12,677 nt of DNA from an uncultured Atopobiaceae bacterium (GTDB lineage Bacteria; Actinomycetota; Coriobacteriia; Coriobacteriales; Atopobiaceae): assembly GCA_905235165.1 (NCBI GenBank), contig CAJOKK010000041.1, positions 1 to 12,677 on the forward strand, read 5' to 3'. The position numbers and the translations under genes were made by a program. Shown here in pieces: positions 4,787 through 12,567 of this stretch. The notes under the pieces were generated by a model. It was given only the letters and a program-made list of their open reading frames with translations. It did not search any database and was not told the DNA's origin. The stretch's first letter is position 1. Each line of letters begins with the position of its first letter.

Positions 4787-7700
4787 ATGGGCATGGCTAT
4801 GACTACATCAACCGGCAAGAAGATCCTCTCCCTCGTCATGACTGCGACGCTTGCCTTCGGGCAGCCGTGCGTGGCCGCTCCGCTCGCCGTTCAGGCATCC
4901 CCAAGTGCGAGCAACTGGACCGACGAGATAGACGACATGCTCGCTCGGGGTAGCTACATTGAGGGAGAAGTGCTGGTCGGACTCGTCGAGGCGCCAGGCT
5001 CCAAGAAGCTGGCCGCCCAGCCGTCCGAAATCCTTTCCGAGGCCGAGCCCGTCATGGAGGCGTCCGTCGATGACGCCCCCAACTCTGAGCAGGCGCAGAT
5101 TCTGCCGGACGATGTGCCCATGACCCTTTCCTACGTCTCCTCCGACGAGCTCACGACGGAACAGTTGCTCCACCAACTGGCCGATGATCCTCGCGTGGTC
5201 TTTGCCGAGCCCAACTACTGCTCAGATTTCGTTGAGGCCAAGACGGCCGTGGAGGGGTCAGACGCCGAGGCCCTTCCTCCCACGTCAGCTGATGAGACAT
5301 TCACCGCCCAAGATGACACCCAGGAGAAGGACGAGCCGCAGCTCACCTTGGCGGCTGATGCCAAGCTCAGCGACCTCACGCCGCTTCAGTGGGGCAACTC
5401 CAACAAGACTTCGACCCGTGTGGACGAGCTGAACGGCGCTGACCCCGCCGCCTCCATTAACGTCCCCAACTTCGGGGCGACTGGCTCCAACATGAGCCGC
5501 CCTGTGACCGTCGCGGTTCTCGACAACCTCGTCGACTACCGCCTTGACGACCTCAATGGCCATATCGTGCGCTTTACGCCCGAGCAGCAGACGGCGCTTG
5601 GCTGCTACGAGTGGGGCTACAACGCCATCCGTGGTGCCGGCCAGCAGGCGGCTGACTTCAAGATCGACGACCACGCCTCCCATTGCGCCGGCATCATCGG
5701 CGCTGCCTGGGACGGTGTGGGCATAAGCGGTGTCGCCTCTGATGCGCGCATCATGTCCATCCAGGTCGCCCACCCAAAGTCCCGGTTTATCTCGCCCGAC
5801 AGTGTTCTGAGGGCGTGTGCCTTCATTGACAAGTACAACGCTTCCTGTGCCGACAGCAGCCAGTGGGTGCGCGTCATGTCCTGCAGCTTCAACATCGCTA
5901 CGACCACGCGTGCTGTCGATGCGGCTATTCGTGAACTCGGCCAGAAGTACGGCTTGGTGGCCGTCTTCAGTGCGGGCAACGACAGCAGCGACAAAGACTC
6001 GGTGCCGGCGGGCGTGGGCGCGTTGAGGGAAAACCCCTACGTCATTTCGGTAGCGGCAACCAACCTTGCCGATCAGCTCGCAGTCTTCTCCGATTTTGGT
6101 CCCAACACCATCACTATGGGCGCTCCGGGCGCCAGCATCCTCTCCACCATCTCGCTTGACAGTGCTTCCTACCTGCCTGACGGCCAGAACGCTAACTTCT
6201 TCTACGAGGGCTTTGAAGACGAGGAGGTCAGCGTCGGCCTCGACCAGGCGGACGCCAATCTGACTCAGAAGTACTCGCCTGAGTGCACGCTTACTTCGGG
6301 CAATGACGGTCGCCTTGCGGGCGAGCACGGCCTGCGCTTCCCCGTTTCTACGGACCTCGCGAACAACGAGGGCAAGGACCTCACCTTTGTGGTTAGCGTC
6401 AACTGCAAGGAGAAGCTGCCCGAGAACACGCAGATGAGCCTCGCCTACAGCGTGGCTGGCAGGGACGCCATCTGTGGGCAGGCACGAGACCTTTCTGGCC
6501 GCGACCTCAAGATTACGCGCAACGATTCGTCCTCGACGGGCGGCTGGTCAGTTGCGACCTGCAGGGTCGATGACGCCTGCGTGACGAATGGCCGTCTGCA
6601 GGTTGCCTTCACTCTCTCCTCTGACGTGCCCATCAAGTCGATCTTGTTTGACTCGATCGGCGTGGGCAACCTCAACGTTCCGTATGCTTTCGACGACGGC
6701 ACCTCCATGGCCTGCCCCATGGTCGCTGGTGGTGTGGCTGTGCTCGCCGCCGCTCATCCCGACGAGAACGGCGCACAGCTTGCGGCTCGCGTGCGCGCCT
6801 CCGTCCGCAAGACGCCCGCGATGGCCGACCGTACGGTCACGGGCGCCGTCCTCGACCTCTCGAACGACACCCCTGGCAAGCCCGAAGAGGTGAAGCCTGT
6901 CACCCCGACCCATCCGCTCTACGAGATCGACCTGCCGCTGAGTCTCGCCACGAAGGATCCGTATGACCTCCATGACGGTGACGCCGACACCGAGGTGATG
7001 GGAGAGGCGCTGGTTGCGGATGACACCCTGTGGTATCTCCCAACAGATAACTACAGTGATGTCGAGAACAACGCGCTCTGTGTTTGCCAAGAGATCCGAG
7101 CATTCGACTTGAAGACCCATACGTGGGACACAAGCCGCAACCTGTCCTTCCCCTCGGCGGTCGAGTACTTCTCCGCCTGCGTCCATGAGGGCAAGATCTA
7201 CATCTTGGGCGACGTGTTCAACGCGGAGAGTTTTCCCGAGGGCTTCAAGCAGGACGAGACCGTGCTGCTCGAGATCGTTCCCGGTGACAGAGACCTTACG
7301 ATCTATCACATGAAAAACGTGGCCAATGAGGATGGCACGGTGCTCTTCTCCACGCCCGACGGCCTGAAGGTCTACGACAAGTACGCCGAGGACAAGGACG
7401 ATAAGGGCGAGGTCACGCGCCGCTACTGGGGCATCAGAAAGCTCGATATCGAGAACGGGACGGCGAGCGATCCCATTGTGAAGTGCGATGACCTTTCCGA
7501 GGAGGTCGCGATTGCCACGCATGGCGACACCACCTACCTGTTTGATTACGGCAAATCAAAGCTGTTTAGCCTCAAGGGCGAGACCTTTGAGCCGGTGGGT
7601 GGCGAGCTTCCCGCCCCCGCCGACGAAGAGATGTCGTATGGAAAGACGGCTGCGAGCGAATCGTGGGTGGGAGTCGCTGCGCGTCCTCGCCTCGTCGCGG

Positions 7701-8149
7701 GCGATAAGAACCTCTACGTCGTGGGCCTCTTCGACGATGATAAGGGAGCGGATACTTGGATTCTGCCTTACGGAAGCACGACGCTGGAACCCTACGACAA
7801 GTGCATCTCGTCGACGCACGCCCTGCAGCCAGTGGCCGCCTTCTACAACGGTCGCCTCTACGCCATGGCTGCCGCCTGGGGCGAGCAGGGCTCGCGCGTC
7901 TTCCGTGCGACCCAGATCGAGACGCCGGGTGCGCCTAATAACGAGAGTGACCCCACGCCCGCTCCTGCACCCGATCCCAAGAAGAGCGGCAACACCACCA
8001 ACGGTAAAACGCAGGCCGCAGCTACCAAGACGGCGCGGCTTCCCAAGACAGGTGACGAGACTAACTTCCTTCTCATCGGCGCGCTTGCGCTCGGTGGCGT
8101 GGTCTCGCTTGCTGCAGCCTACGCCCTTCGCAAGGGCCGTAAGGAGTAG
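4787..8149 (+). CDS. Cell-wall-anchored subtilisin-like serine protease (S8, LPxTG)
   Basis: This 1120-aa secreted peptidase has a signal peptide (about 5-37: KK then ILSLVMTATLAFG, likely cut after VQA). A propeptide contains an I9-like end (RVVFAEPNY, about 137-145), then an acidic linker. The S8 catalytic domain has Asp246 (VAVLDNLVDY), His296 (HASHCAGI), oxyanion Asn398 (SAGN) and Ser640 (GTSMACPMVAGG). Asn-to-Ser spacing is 242 residues against about 66 in subtilisin, so an extra beta-rich domain is inserted. From about 705 to 1048 come kelch-like strands (EIRAFDLKTHTWD, EGKIYILGD). A Pro/Asn/Lys spacer leads to LPKTG (1085-1089), a hydrophobic helix and RKGRKE, a sortase signal. It probably degrades host or neighbour proteins at the cell surface. 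The start is uncertain: ATGs at 4787, 4793 and 4799 and GTGs at 4721 and 4748 share the frame, none with a convincing ribosome site; 4787 gives a normal signal peptide. Confidence 0.95.
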   Translation: MGMAMTTSTGKKILSLVMTATLAFGQPCVAAPLAVQASPSASNWTDEIDDMLARGSYIEGEVLVGLVEAPGSKKLAAQPSEILSEAEPVMEASVDDAPNSEQAQILPDDVPMTLSYVSSDELTTEQLLHQLADDPRVVFAEPNYCSDFVEAKTAVEGSDAEALPPTSADETFTAQDDTQEKDEPQLTLAADAKLSDLTPLQWGNSNKTSTRVDELNGADPAASINVPNFGATGSNMSRPVTVAVLDNLVDYRLDDLNGHIVRFTPEQQTALGCYEWGYNAIRGAGQQAADFKIDDHASHCAGIIGAAWDGVGISGVASDARIMSIQVAHPKSRFISPDSVLRACAFIDKYNASCADSSQWVRVMSCSFNIATTTRAVDAAIRELGQKYGLVAVFSAGNDSSDKDSVPAGVGALRENPYVISVAATNLADQLAVFSDFGPNTITMGAPGASILSTISLDSASYLPDGQNANFFYEGFEDEEVSVGLDQADANLTQKYSPECTLTSGNDGRLAGEHGLRFPVSTDLANNEGKDLTFVVSVNCKEKLPENTQMSLAYSVAGRDAICGQARDLSGRDLKITRNDSSSTGGWSVATCRVDDACVTNGRLQVAFTLSSDVPIKSILFDSIGVGNLNVPYAFDDGTSMACPMVAGGVAVLAAAHPDENGAQLAARVRASVRKTPAMADRTVTGAVLDLSNDTPGKPEEVKPVTPTHPLYEIDLPLSLATKDPYDLHDGDADTEVMGEALVADDTLWYLPTDNYSDVENNALCVCQEIRAFDLKTHTWDTSRNLSFPSAVEYFSACVHEGKIYILGDVFNAESFPEGFKQDETVLLEIVPGDRDLTIYHMKNVANEDGTVLFSTPDGLKVYDKYAEDKDDKGEVTRRYWGIRKLDIENGTASDPIVKCDDLSEEVAIATHGDTTYLFDYGKSKLFSLKGETFEPVGGELPAPADEEMSYGKTAASESWVGVAARPRLVAGDKNLYVVGLFDDDKGADTWILPYGSTTLEPYDKCISSTHALQPVAAFYNGRLYAMAAAWGEQGSRVFRATQIETPGAPNNESDPTPAPAPDPKKSGNTTNGKTQAAATKTARLPKTGDETNFLLIGALALGGVVSLAAAYALRKGRKE

Positions 8150-8167
8150 TGCCCCAAGGTCATCCGC

Positions 8168-8283
8168 CAAAACGTGACATTCCCGACCTGCTTTTGTCGC
8201 AAAATGGCCGACCTCCCAGGCGTTCGACCGTCTGGGAGGTCGGCCATTTTGCGACAAAAGCAGGTCGGGAATGTCACGTTTTG
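8168..8283. repeat. Perfect 52-bp-arm palindromic repeat element (tail-to-tail copy of the module)
   Basis: Arms 8168-8219 and 8232-8283 are exactly complementary over 52 bp, with a 12-base loop. Each arm carries the module also found at 2651-2793: CAAAACGTGACATTCC, 8 variable bases, TTTTGTCGCAAAATGGC; here the GTGACATT ends face outward. It starts 18 bases after the subtilase stop codon, so it may cap or terminate that transcript, but it has no T-run beyond TTTT inside the arm. Perfect identity of the arms implies recent formation or active correction. Short open frames crossing it are not genes. Confidence 0.9.
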
Positions 8284-8347
8284 CTTGGGTTGGCATCTGT
8301 TCTCTGCGTGCAGTCTTCCTAGTATCGTTCTCGAAATGCTGAATGCG

Positions 8348-8376
8348 TACAATGTGCAACTGGTACGTTTTACCAG
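8348..8376 (+). promoter_or_regulatory. Possible -10 box and operator of the PTS operon
   Basis: TACAAT (8348-8353) is a good -10 hexamer but lacks a clear -35. Seven bases on, at 8360-8376, CTGGTA-CGTTT-TACCAG is a 6-bp inverted repeat placed where a repressor would block the transcription start. The half-sites TGGT/ACCA recall GntR/HutC-type operators of amino-sugar regulators, but the spacing is wider than in the DasR-type site. No regulator gene is in the window. Confidence 0.4.
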
Positions 8377-8439
8377 CAAACATGTCAGCTGCTTGACGTA
8401 GTGCCGGCAGCAAGGGCATGAAGGGAAGGAACCATCGCT

Positions 8440-8775
8440 ATGGCAACGAAAAAGATCTACCTGTTCTGTACCGCGGGAATGTCAACGAGCATTCTCGCCC
8501 AGACCATGCAGAAGGTCGCCGAAAGCCACGACCTGCCCCTCGAGGTGAAGGCTTATCCTATCGCCAAGATCGACGAGATCGTTGAGGAGGAGCACCCCTC
8601 CTGCGCTCTTCTCGGCCCCCAGGTGCAGCACCAGTACGAGGCAACCAAGCTGCACATCGAGAGCACCTACGACGTTCCCGTTGGCCTTATTGACCAGGAG
8701 TCCTATGGCCGCATTGATGGTGAGGTCGTTCTCAAGTCGGCCATCAAGCTCATCAAGACCCACCGCAAGAAGTAA
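8440..8775 (+). CDS. PTS lactose/cellobiose-family EIIB component
   Basis: This 111-aa protein has the normal length of the family. The phosphorylated cysteine is Cys10 in YLFCTAGMSTS, the P-loop typical of lactose/chitobiose/cellobiose-type IIB proteins. It takes phosphate from EIIA and passes it to the sugar carried by EIIC, in the cytoplasm. The ATG follows AAGGGAAGGA with 9 bases spacing. It is the first gene of the plus-strand operon, 77 bases before EIIC. No EIIA gene lies nearby, so the phosphate donor is encoded outside the window or shared with another PTS. Confidence 0.95.
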   Translation: MATKKIYLFCTAGMSTSILAQTMQKVAESHDLPLEVKAYPIAKIDEIVEEEHPSCALLGPQVQHQYEATKLHIESTYDVPVGLIDQESYGRIDGEVVLKSAIKLIKTHRKK

Positions 8776-8852
8776 GCCGCCACAACATGCGCCATCTGCG
8801 AACCAGGCGGCGTGAGCACTGCAAATCACGAACCACCAGGAGAAGAACAACC

Positions 8853-10214
8853 GTGTTTGAGAAGCTAGAGAAGATCCTGATGCCCATGGCTGAGTCCATC
8901 GGCACGAACAAGTACCTGTCGTCCATCCGCGACGGCTTCCTGATTTCCACGCCGCTGCTTATGGCAGGCTCCGTGTTCCTGCTGCTGGCCAACTTCCCGA
9001 TTCCGGGCTGGCCCGAGTTCCTTGCCTCGGTGCAGGTGGGCAACACCACGCTTGCCGCGCTTCTCGAGAAGCCCTCGGACGCCACCTTCACCATCATGTC
9101 CATCTTCGCGATTATGGGCATCGCCTATTCCTATGCGCGCCAGATCAAGACCGACAAGATCTTCTGCGCTGCGAACGCCCTCATGGCATGGTTCTTGCTC
9201 ATGCCCTATGCCGTGACCGGCACGACCGAGGTCGCCGGTACGGAGACCGAGGTGACGCTGAGTGGTCTGCCGCTGGGCTGGGTTGGCTCGCGCGGCCTGT
9301 TCGTGGGCATCTTCTGCGCCTTTGCCGCCACGGCCATCTATGCGTCCGTCAAGGAGCGCGGCTGGGTCATCAAGATGCCGGAGGGCGTGCCGCCCACCGT
9401 CGTGGAGTCCTTCTCCTCGATCATCCCCATCGTGGTCACTATGACCGTCTTCTTCCTCATCAACCTCATCTTTGGCCTGTTTGGAACCGATACCTTCTCC
9501 TTTGTGTTCAACTTCCTGCAGGTGCCCCTGCTCAATCTGGGCGATAGCCTTGGCGCCATGGTCATCGCCTACATCTTCCTGCACCTCTTCTGGTTCTTCG
9601 GCATCAACGGCGGTGCCGTCGTGGGCGCGGTCTTCAACCCGATCCTGCAGACGCTCGCCATGGAGAACCTCGAGTACTTCCGCACCGGCGTTGGCGAGGG
9701 CCACATCATCTGCCAGCAGTTCCAGGACTTCTTCGCCACCTTTGGCGGCTGCGGCTCCACGCTTTCGCTCATCATCGCGATGCTTCTCTTCTGCAAGTCG
9801 GCCCGCATCAAGCAGCTGAGCAAGCTGGCGCTCATCCCGGGCATCTTCAACATCAACGAGCCGATTGTCTTCGGTCTGCCCATCGTTATGAACCCGGTCA
9901 TGCTCATTCCCTTCATGCTGGTGCCGACGCTCAACATCGTCATCTCCTACGTTGCCATGGCGGTGGGTATCGTCCCCATCTGCAACGGCATCCAGCTCCC
10001 GTGGACCTGCCCGCTCGGCATCTCGGGATTCGTTGCCACCAACTGGGCTGGCGGCTTGCTCCAGATCTTGCTGCTTATCCTCGGCGTCTTCTACCTGCCC
10101 TTCATCAAGGCGGTTGACCGACAGTACCTAGAGGAAGAGGCGCGAGCGACGCAAGCCTCGGAAGAAGAGGAAGACGATATCGACCTCGACAGTCTGTCAT
10201 TCGACGATCTGTAA
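8853..10214 (+). CDS. PTS lactose/cellobiose-family EIIC permease
   Basis: This 453-aa polytopic membrane protein imports and phosphorylates its sugar together with EIIB. Family signatures are the N-terminal FEKLEKILMPMAESIGTNKY, FWFFGINGGAVVGAVFNPI (about 246-264) and FNINEPIVFGLPIVMNP (about 332-349), the last being the substrate-binding and translocation region of lactose-type EIIC. About ten hydrophobic segments are evident. I chose the GTG at 8853 because AGGAG lies 10 bases upstream and the protein then begins as relatives do; the frame stays open upstream to 8787 with an implausible Arg-rich extension. The C-terminus is a very acidic tail (EEEEDDIDLDSLSFDDL) facing the cytoplasm. The family transports beta-linked disaccharides such as chitobiose, cellobiose and lactose; from the neighbouring glycosylasparaginase I infer a GlcNAc-containing substrate. 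Confidence 0.95.
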   Translation: MFEKLEKILMPMAESIGTNKYLSSIRDGFLISTPLLMAGSVFLLLANFPIPGWPEFLASVQVGNTTLAALLEKPSDATFTIMSIFAIMGIAYSYARQIKTDKIFCAANALMAWFLLMPYAVTGTTEVAGTETEVTLSGLPLGWVGSRGLFVGIFCAFAATAIYASVKERGWVIKMPEGVPPTVVESFSSIIPIVVTMTVFFLINLIFGLFGTDTFSFVFNFLQVPLLNLGDSLGAMVIAYIFLHLFWFFGINGGAVVGAVFNPILQTLAMENLEYFRTGVGEGHIICQQFQDFFATFGGCGSTLSLIIAMLLFCKSARIKQLSKLALIPGIFNINEPIVFGLPIVMNPVMLIPFMLVPTLNIVISYVAMAVGIVPICNGIQLPWTCPLGISGFVATNWAGGLLQILLLILGVFYLPFIKAVDRQYLEEEARATQASEEEEDDIDLDSLSFDDL

Positions 10215-10221
10215 GAAGGAG

Positions 10222-10254
10222 CGCCGGTGCGGGGATGCCTCGCGCCGGCGTTTT
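10222..10254 (+). terminator. GC-rich hairpin with short T-run between EIIC and glycosylasparaginase
   Basis: Arms 10222-10231 (CGCCGGTGCG) and 10241-10250 (CGCGCCGGCG) pair over 10 bp with one T-G wobble and a 9-base loop, followed by TTTT. It begins 7 bases after the EIIC stop codon. The short T-run suggests a partial terminator that lets some transcripts continue into the enzyme genes, giving more transporter than enzyme. Confidence 0.6.
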
Positions 10255-10272
10255 GCGTAAGGGAGGCAAGGC

Positions 10273-11298
10273 ATGTGGGGAATCATCGCAACATGGAGAA
10301 TGGCGCTCGACGGCATCGAGGGCGCGGCCAAGCAGCTCGAGGAGGGCGGGCGTGCCGACGATGCGGTTGAGGCGGCGATTCGCGAGGTCGAGGACTTTCC
10401 GTACTTCAAGTCGGTGGGCTACGGTGGCCTGCCCAACGAGCAGATGGTAGTTGAGCTTGACGCGGCCTTCATGGACGGCAACACGCTCTCCTTTGGTGCC
10501 GTGGGTGCCCTGCACGACTTTGCCAACCCCGTGAGCGTGGCGCGCGCCCTTGCGGCCGATGATGCCAACAACCTGTTGGTGGGGGAGGGCGCTGACCTCT
10601 TTGCCGAGCGTGCCGGCTTCGAGCGCAAGGCCATGCTCACCGACCGCGCGAAGGTCTTCTATAGAAAGCGCCTTGCCGAAGACGAGAAGCGCCGCCAGGA
10701 GGGTGCCGCCCTCGAGCTGGGCGAGCCCGAGGCCGAGCAGGAGGCGGCTCGCGGTGCGGGCATTGCCTCCGCTCCGCGCGGGCACGATACGGTGGGTGCC
10801 GTCTGCCTTGATGAGCAGGGACTCATGACCTGTGCCACCTCAACGAGCGGACTCTTCATGAAGCGTCCCGGGCGCGTGGGTGACTCTCCCATCCCCGGTG
10901 CGGGCTTCTACGTTGACTCCGAGGCGGGAGGTGCGGCCTCGACTGGTCTGGGCGAAGACGTGATGAAGGGCTGCCTGGCCTACGAAATCGTGCGCCTTAT
11001 GGGCGAGGGCCTGCATCCGCAGGCTGCGTGCGAGCAGGTCGTGAGTGCCTTTAGCGACAAGCTCACGCGCCGTCGCGGCAAGGCGGGTGACATCTCCTTC
11101 GTGGCCATGGATCGCGCGGGGCGCTGGGGCGCTGCGAGCAACCTCGAGGGCTTCTCCTTCGTGGTGCAGACGCAGGGTAGCGAGCCGCAGGTCTACCTCG
11201 CCCATCCGCAAGCGGACGGCAGCTGTGCCCACGAGCTGGCGAGTCAGGAATGGCAGGATGCCTACATGGCTGCCCGCCTCGCGCCCGTGAGCGAGTGA
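10273..11298 (+). CDS. N4-(beta-N-acetylglucosaminyl)-L-asparaginase (glycosylasparaginase)
   Basis: This 341-aa Ntn-hydrolase (family T2) splits the bond between GlcNAc and asparagine, giving aspartate and 1-amino-GlcNAc. The precursor should self-cleave between Asp172 and the nucleophile Thr173 (GHDTVGAV) into subunits of about 172 and 169 residues. HDT rather than HGT points to glycosylasparaginase rather than isoaspartyl peptidase. From the nucleophile, Thr191 (+18), Arg201 (+28), Asp204 (+31), Thr224 (+51) and Gly225 (+52) match the human enzyme (Thr183, 201, 211, 214, 234, 235 by memory). The N-terminal Trp9 (ATW) fits the substrate-binding tryptophan. A charged linker (about 134-165) precedes the cleavage site. 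There is no signal peptide, so it is cytosolic and acts on imported substrate, unlike lysosomal or periplasmic relatives. GGAGG lies 6 bases before the ATG. It is probably co-transcribed with the PTS genes through a leaky terminator and with the M20 gene just downstream. Confidence 0.92.
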   Translation: MWGIIATWRMALDGIEGAAKQLEEGGRADDAVEAAIREVEDFPYFKSVGYGGLPNEQMVVELDAAFMDGNTLSFGAVGALHDFANPVSVARALAADDANNLLVGEGADLFAERAGFERKAMLTDRAKVFYRKRLAEDEKRRQEGAALELGEPEAEQEAARGAGIASAPRGHDTVGAVCLDEQGLMTCATSTSGLFMKRPGRVGDSPIPGAGFYVDSEAGGAASTGLGEDVMKGCLAYEIVRLMGEGLHPQAACEQVVSAFSDKLTRRRGKAGDISFVAMDRAGRWGAASNLEGFSFVVQTQGSEPQVYLAHPQADGSCAHELASQEWQDAYMAARLAPVSE

Positions 11299-11328
11299 GG
11301 CGTGATGGATGTGAAGAGGGGAGGGCTC

Positions 11329-12522
11329 GTGGGCGATCAGATGGATTCCGCGCTTTGCGAGCGCATCTTGGCCGAAGTTGAGGCCCTATCTGACGAGCTG
11401 GTTGAGGCGTTGCGCGACGTCGTGCGCATCGACAGCGTGCAGGCCGATCCGGAGCCGGGCGCTCCGTTTGGCCCCGGCTGCAGGCGTGCGCTCGACCACA
11501 CGCTCGAGCTGGCAGAGGGCATGGGCTTCGAGACCTATAACCTGGATGGCTACGCTGGCTATGCGAGTTGGCCCAGTGTGGGCGCAGGCGCGGATGGCGA
11601 GCCGCTCGAGGGTTACGTCTGCGCGGTGGGCCACCTTGACGTGGTTCCGGTGGGGACGGGTTGGAAGGAGCCGCCCTTCTCGGCGTACCTCGCCGACGGG
11701 ACCATCTACGGCCGAGGTGTCCTCGATAACAAGGGCCCCATCTACGCCTGTCTCTTTGCCCTGTGGGCGCTTCGCAGACTGGGCCTCGAGCCCCGCCGAG
11801 AAGTGCGCGTGATCTTTGGCTGCAACGAGGAGACGGGCATGGCCGACATGGCGCACTACCTTAGCCATGAGCCGGCGCCTGTCATGGGCTTTACGCCCGA
11901 CTGCAAGTATCCGGTGGTCTATGCCGAGCGTGGCCGCGCCAGGGTGCGTCTTGCGCCGAAGGATGCGCCCGCCTCGCCTTCGGGCGCGGTCTATGCGGAA
12001 GAGGTGGAGCGCCTCTTTACCTTCGTGAACGAGTTCGTGCTGAACGCGAAACCGAACGGCGAGCGCCTGGGCATTGACGTGAACGATCCGGAGTTTGGTG
12101 TCACGCAGACGCGCAATTGGAGGCTTGTGCACGTTGACGGTCGTCCCTGCATAGAGCTTGCGGTCAGCTATCCGGCGGGGATCACTGGCGAGGAGCTGCT
12201 GCGTCGCATGAACGAGGCAATCGCCAGCGCAGACTTTGTTGCCACGCTCCTATCCGACCTAGCGCCCGTGCGCTTCGAGCGCGACTGCCGACTGGTGCGC
12301 ACGCTTCAGGATACCTACGAGCGCGTGACGGGCAACGATGGTACGCCGGTAACCACCACGGGCGGCACCTACGCCAAGGTCGTGCCGAACATCGTGCCCT
12401 TTGGCCCCTCCTTCCCGGGGCAGCGCGACATCGGTCACCAGCCAAACGAGTGGATGACCGTGGAAGATCTGCTCACCAATGCGAAGATATATGCGTTGAG
12501 CCTCTATCAGCTCTCGCGCTGA
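11329..12522 (+). CDS. M20-family dipeptidase, PepV-like, with shortened lid domain
   Basis: This 397-aa cytosolic zinc peptidase probably trims dipeptides or small peptides. With the chosen start, the two-metal site is complete: His102 and Asp104 (GHLDVVPVG), Asp133 (GVLDNKGP), Glu167-Glu168 (CNEETG), Asp191 (TPDCKYP) and His370 (GHQPNEW). The first intervals (31, 34-35, 23 residues) match L. delbrueckii PepV, but Asp191 to His370 is 179 residues against about 262 there. The missing part follows YAERG and includes the usual AAHG/SAHAS-type lid histidine. The frame is open throughout, so this is a deletion, not a frameshift. Start: GTG 11329 follows AGGGGAGGG by 3 bases; GTG 11302, ATG 11305 and ATG 11341 share the frame. 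It lies within about 30 bases of the glycosylasparaginase stop, indicating an operon. Family is confident, specificity unknown. Confidence 0.9.
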   Translation: MGDQMDSALCERILAEVEALSDELVEALRDVVRIDSVQADPEPGAPFGPGCRRALDHTLELAEGMGFETYNLDGYAGYASWPSVGAGADGEPLEGYVCAVGHLDVVPVGTGWKEPPFSAYLADGTIYGRGVLDNKGPIYACLFALWALRRLGLEPRREVRVIFGCNEETGMADMAHYLSHEPAPVMGFTPDCKYPVVYAERGRARVRLAPKDAPASPSGAVYAEEVERLFTFVNEFVLNAKPNGERLGIDVNDPEFGVTQTRNWRLVHVDGRPCIELAVSYPAGITGEELLRRMNEAIASADFVATLLSDLAPVRFERDCRLVRTLQDTYERVTGNDGTPVTTTGGTYAKVVPNIVPFGPSFPGQRDIGHQPNEWMTVEDLLTNAKIYALSLYQLSR

Positions 12523-12567
12523 GGCAGTTCGAGCGGGTGGCTTGCTGCTCGCATCAGGAGAAAAGGG

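Noticed and set aside
5285..6328. 347-codon minus-strand open frame inside the subtilase gene
   Set aside because: Antisense shadow produced by high-GC codon bias; the plus strand carries intact catalytic motifs across the same span. The same applies to minus-strand frames at 6548-7522, 7556-8419 and 8865-9704.
8174..8401. Small plus-strand open frame across the palindromic repeat
   Set aside because: Its first 35 codons are just the two repeat arms read through; similar spurious frames occur at 2648-2833 and 2693-2899 over the other repeat copy.
8787..8852. Upstream extension of the EIIC reading frame
   Set aside because: The extra 22 residues are Arg-rich and unlike the family; the GTG at 8853 has a ribosome site and gives the normal N-terminus.
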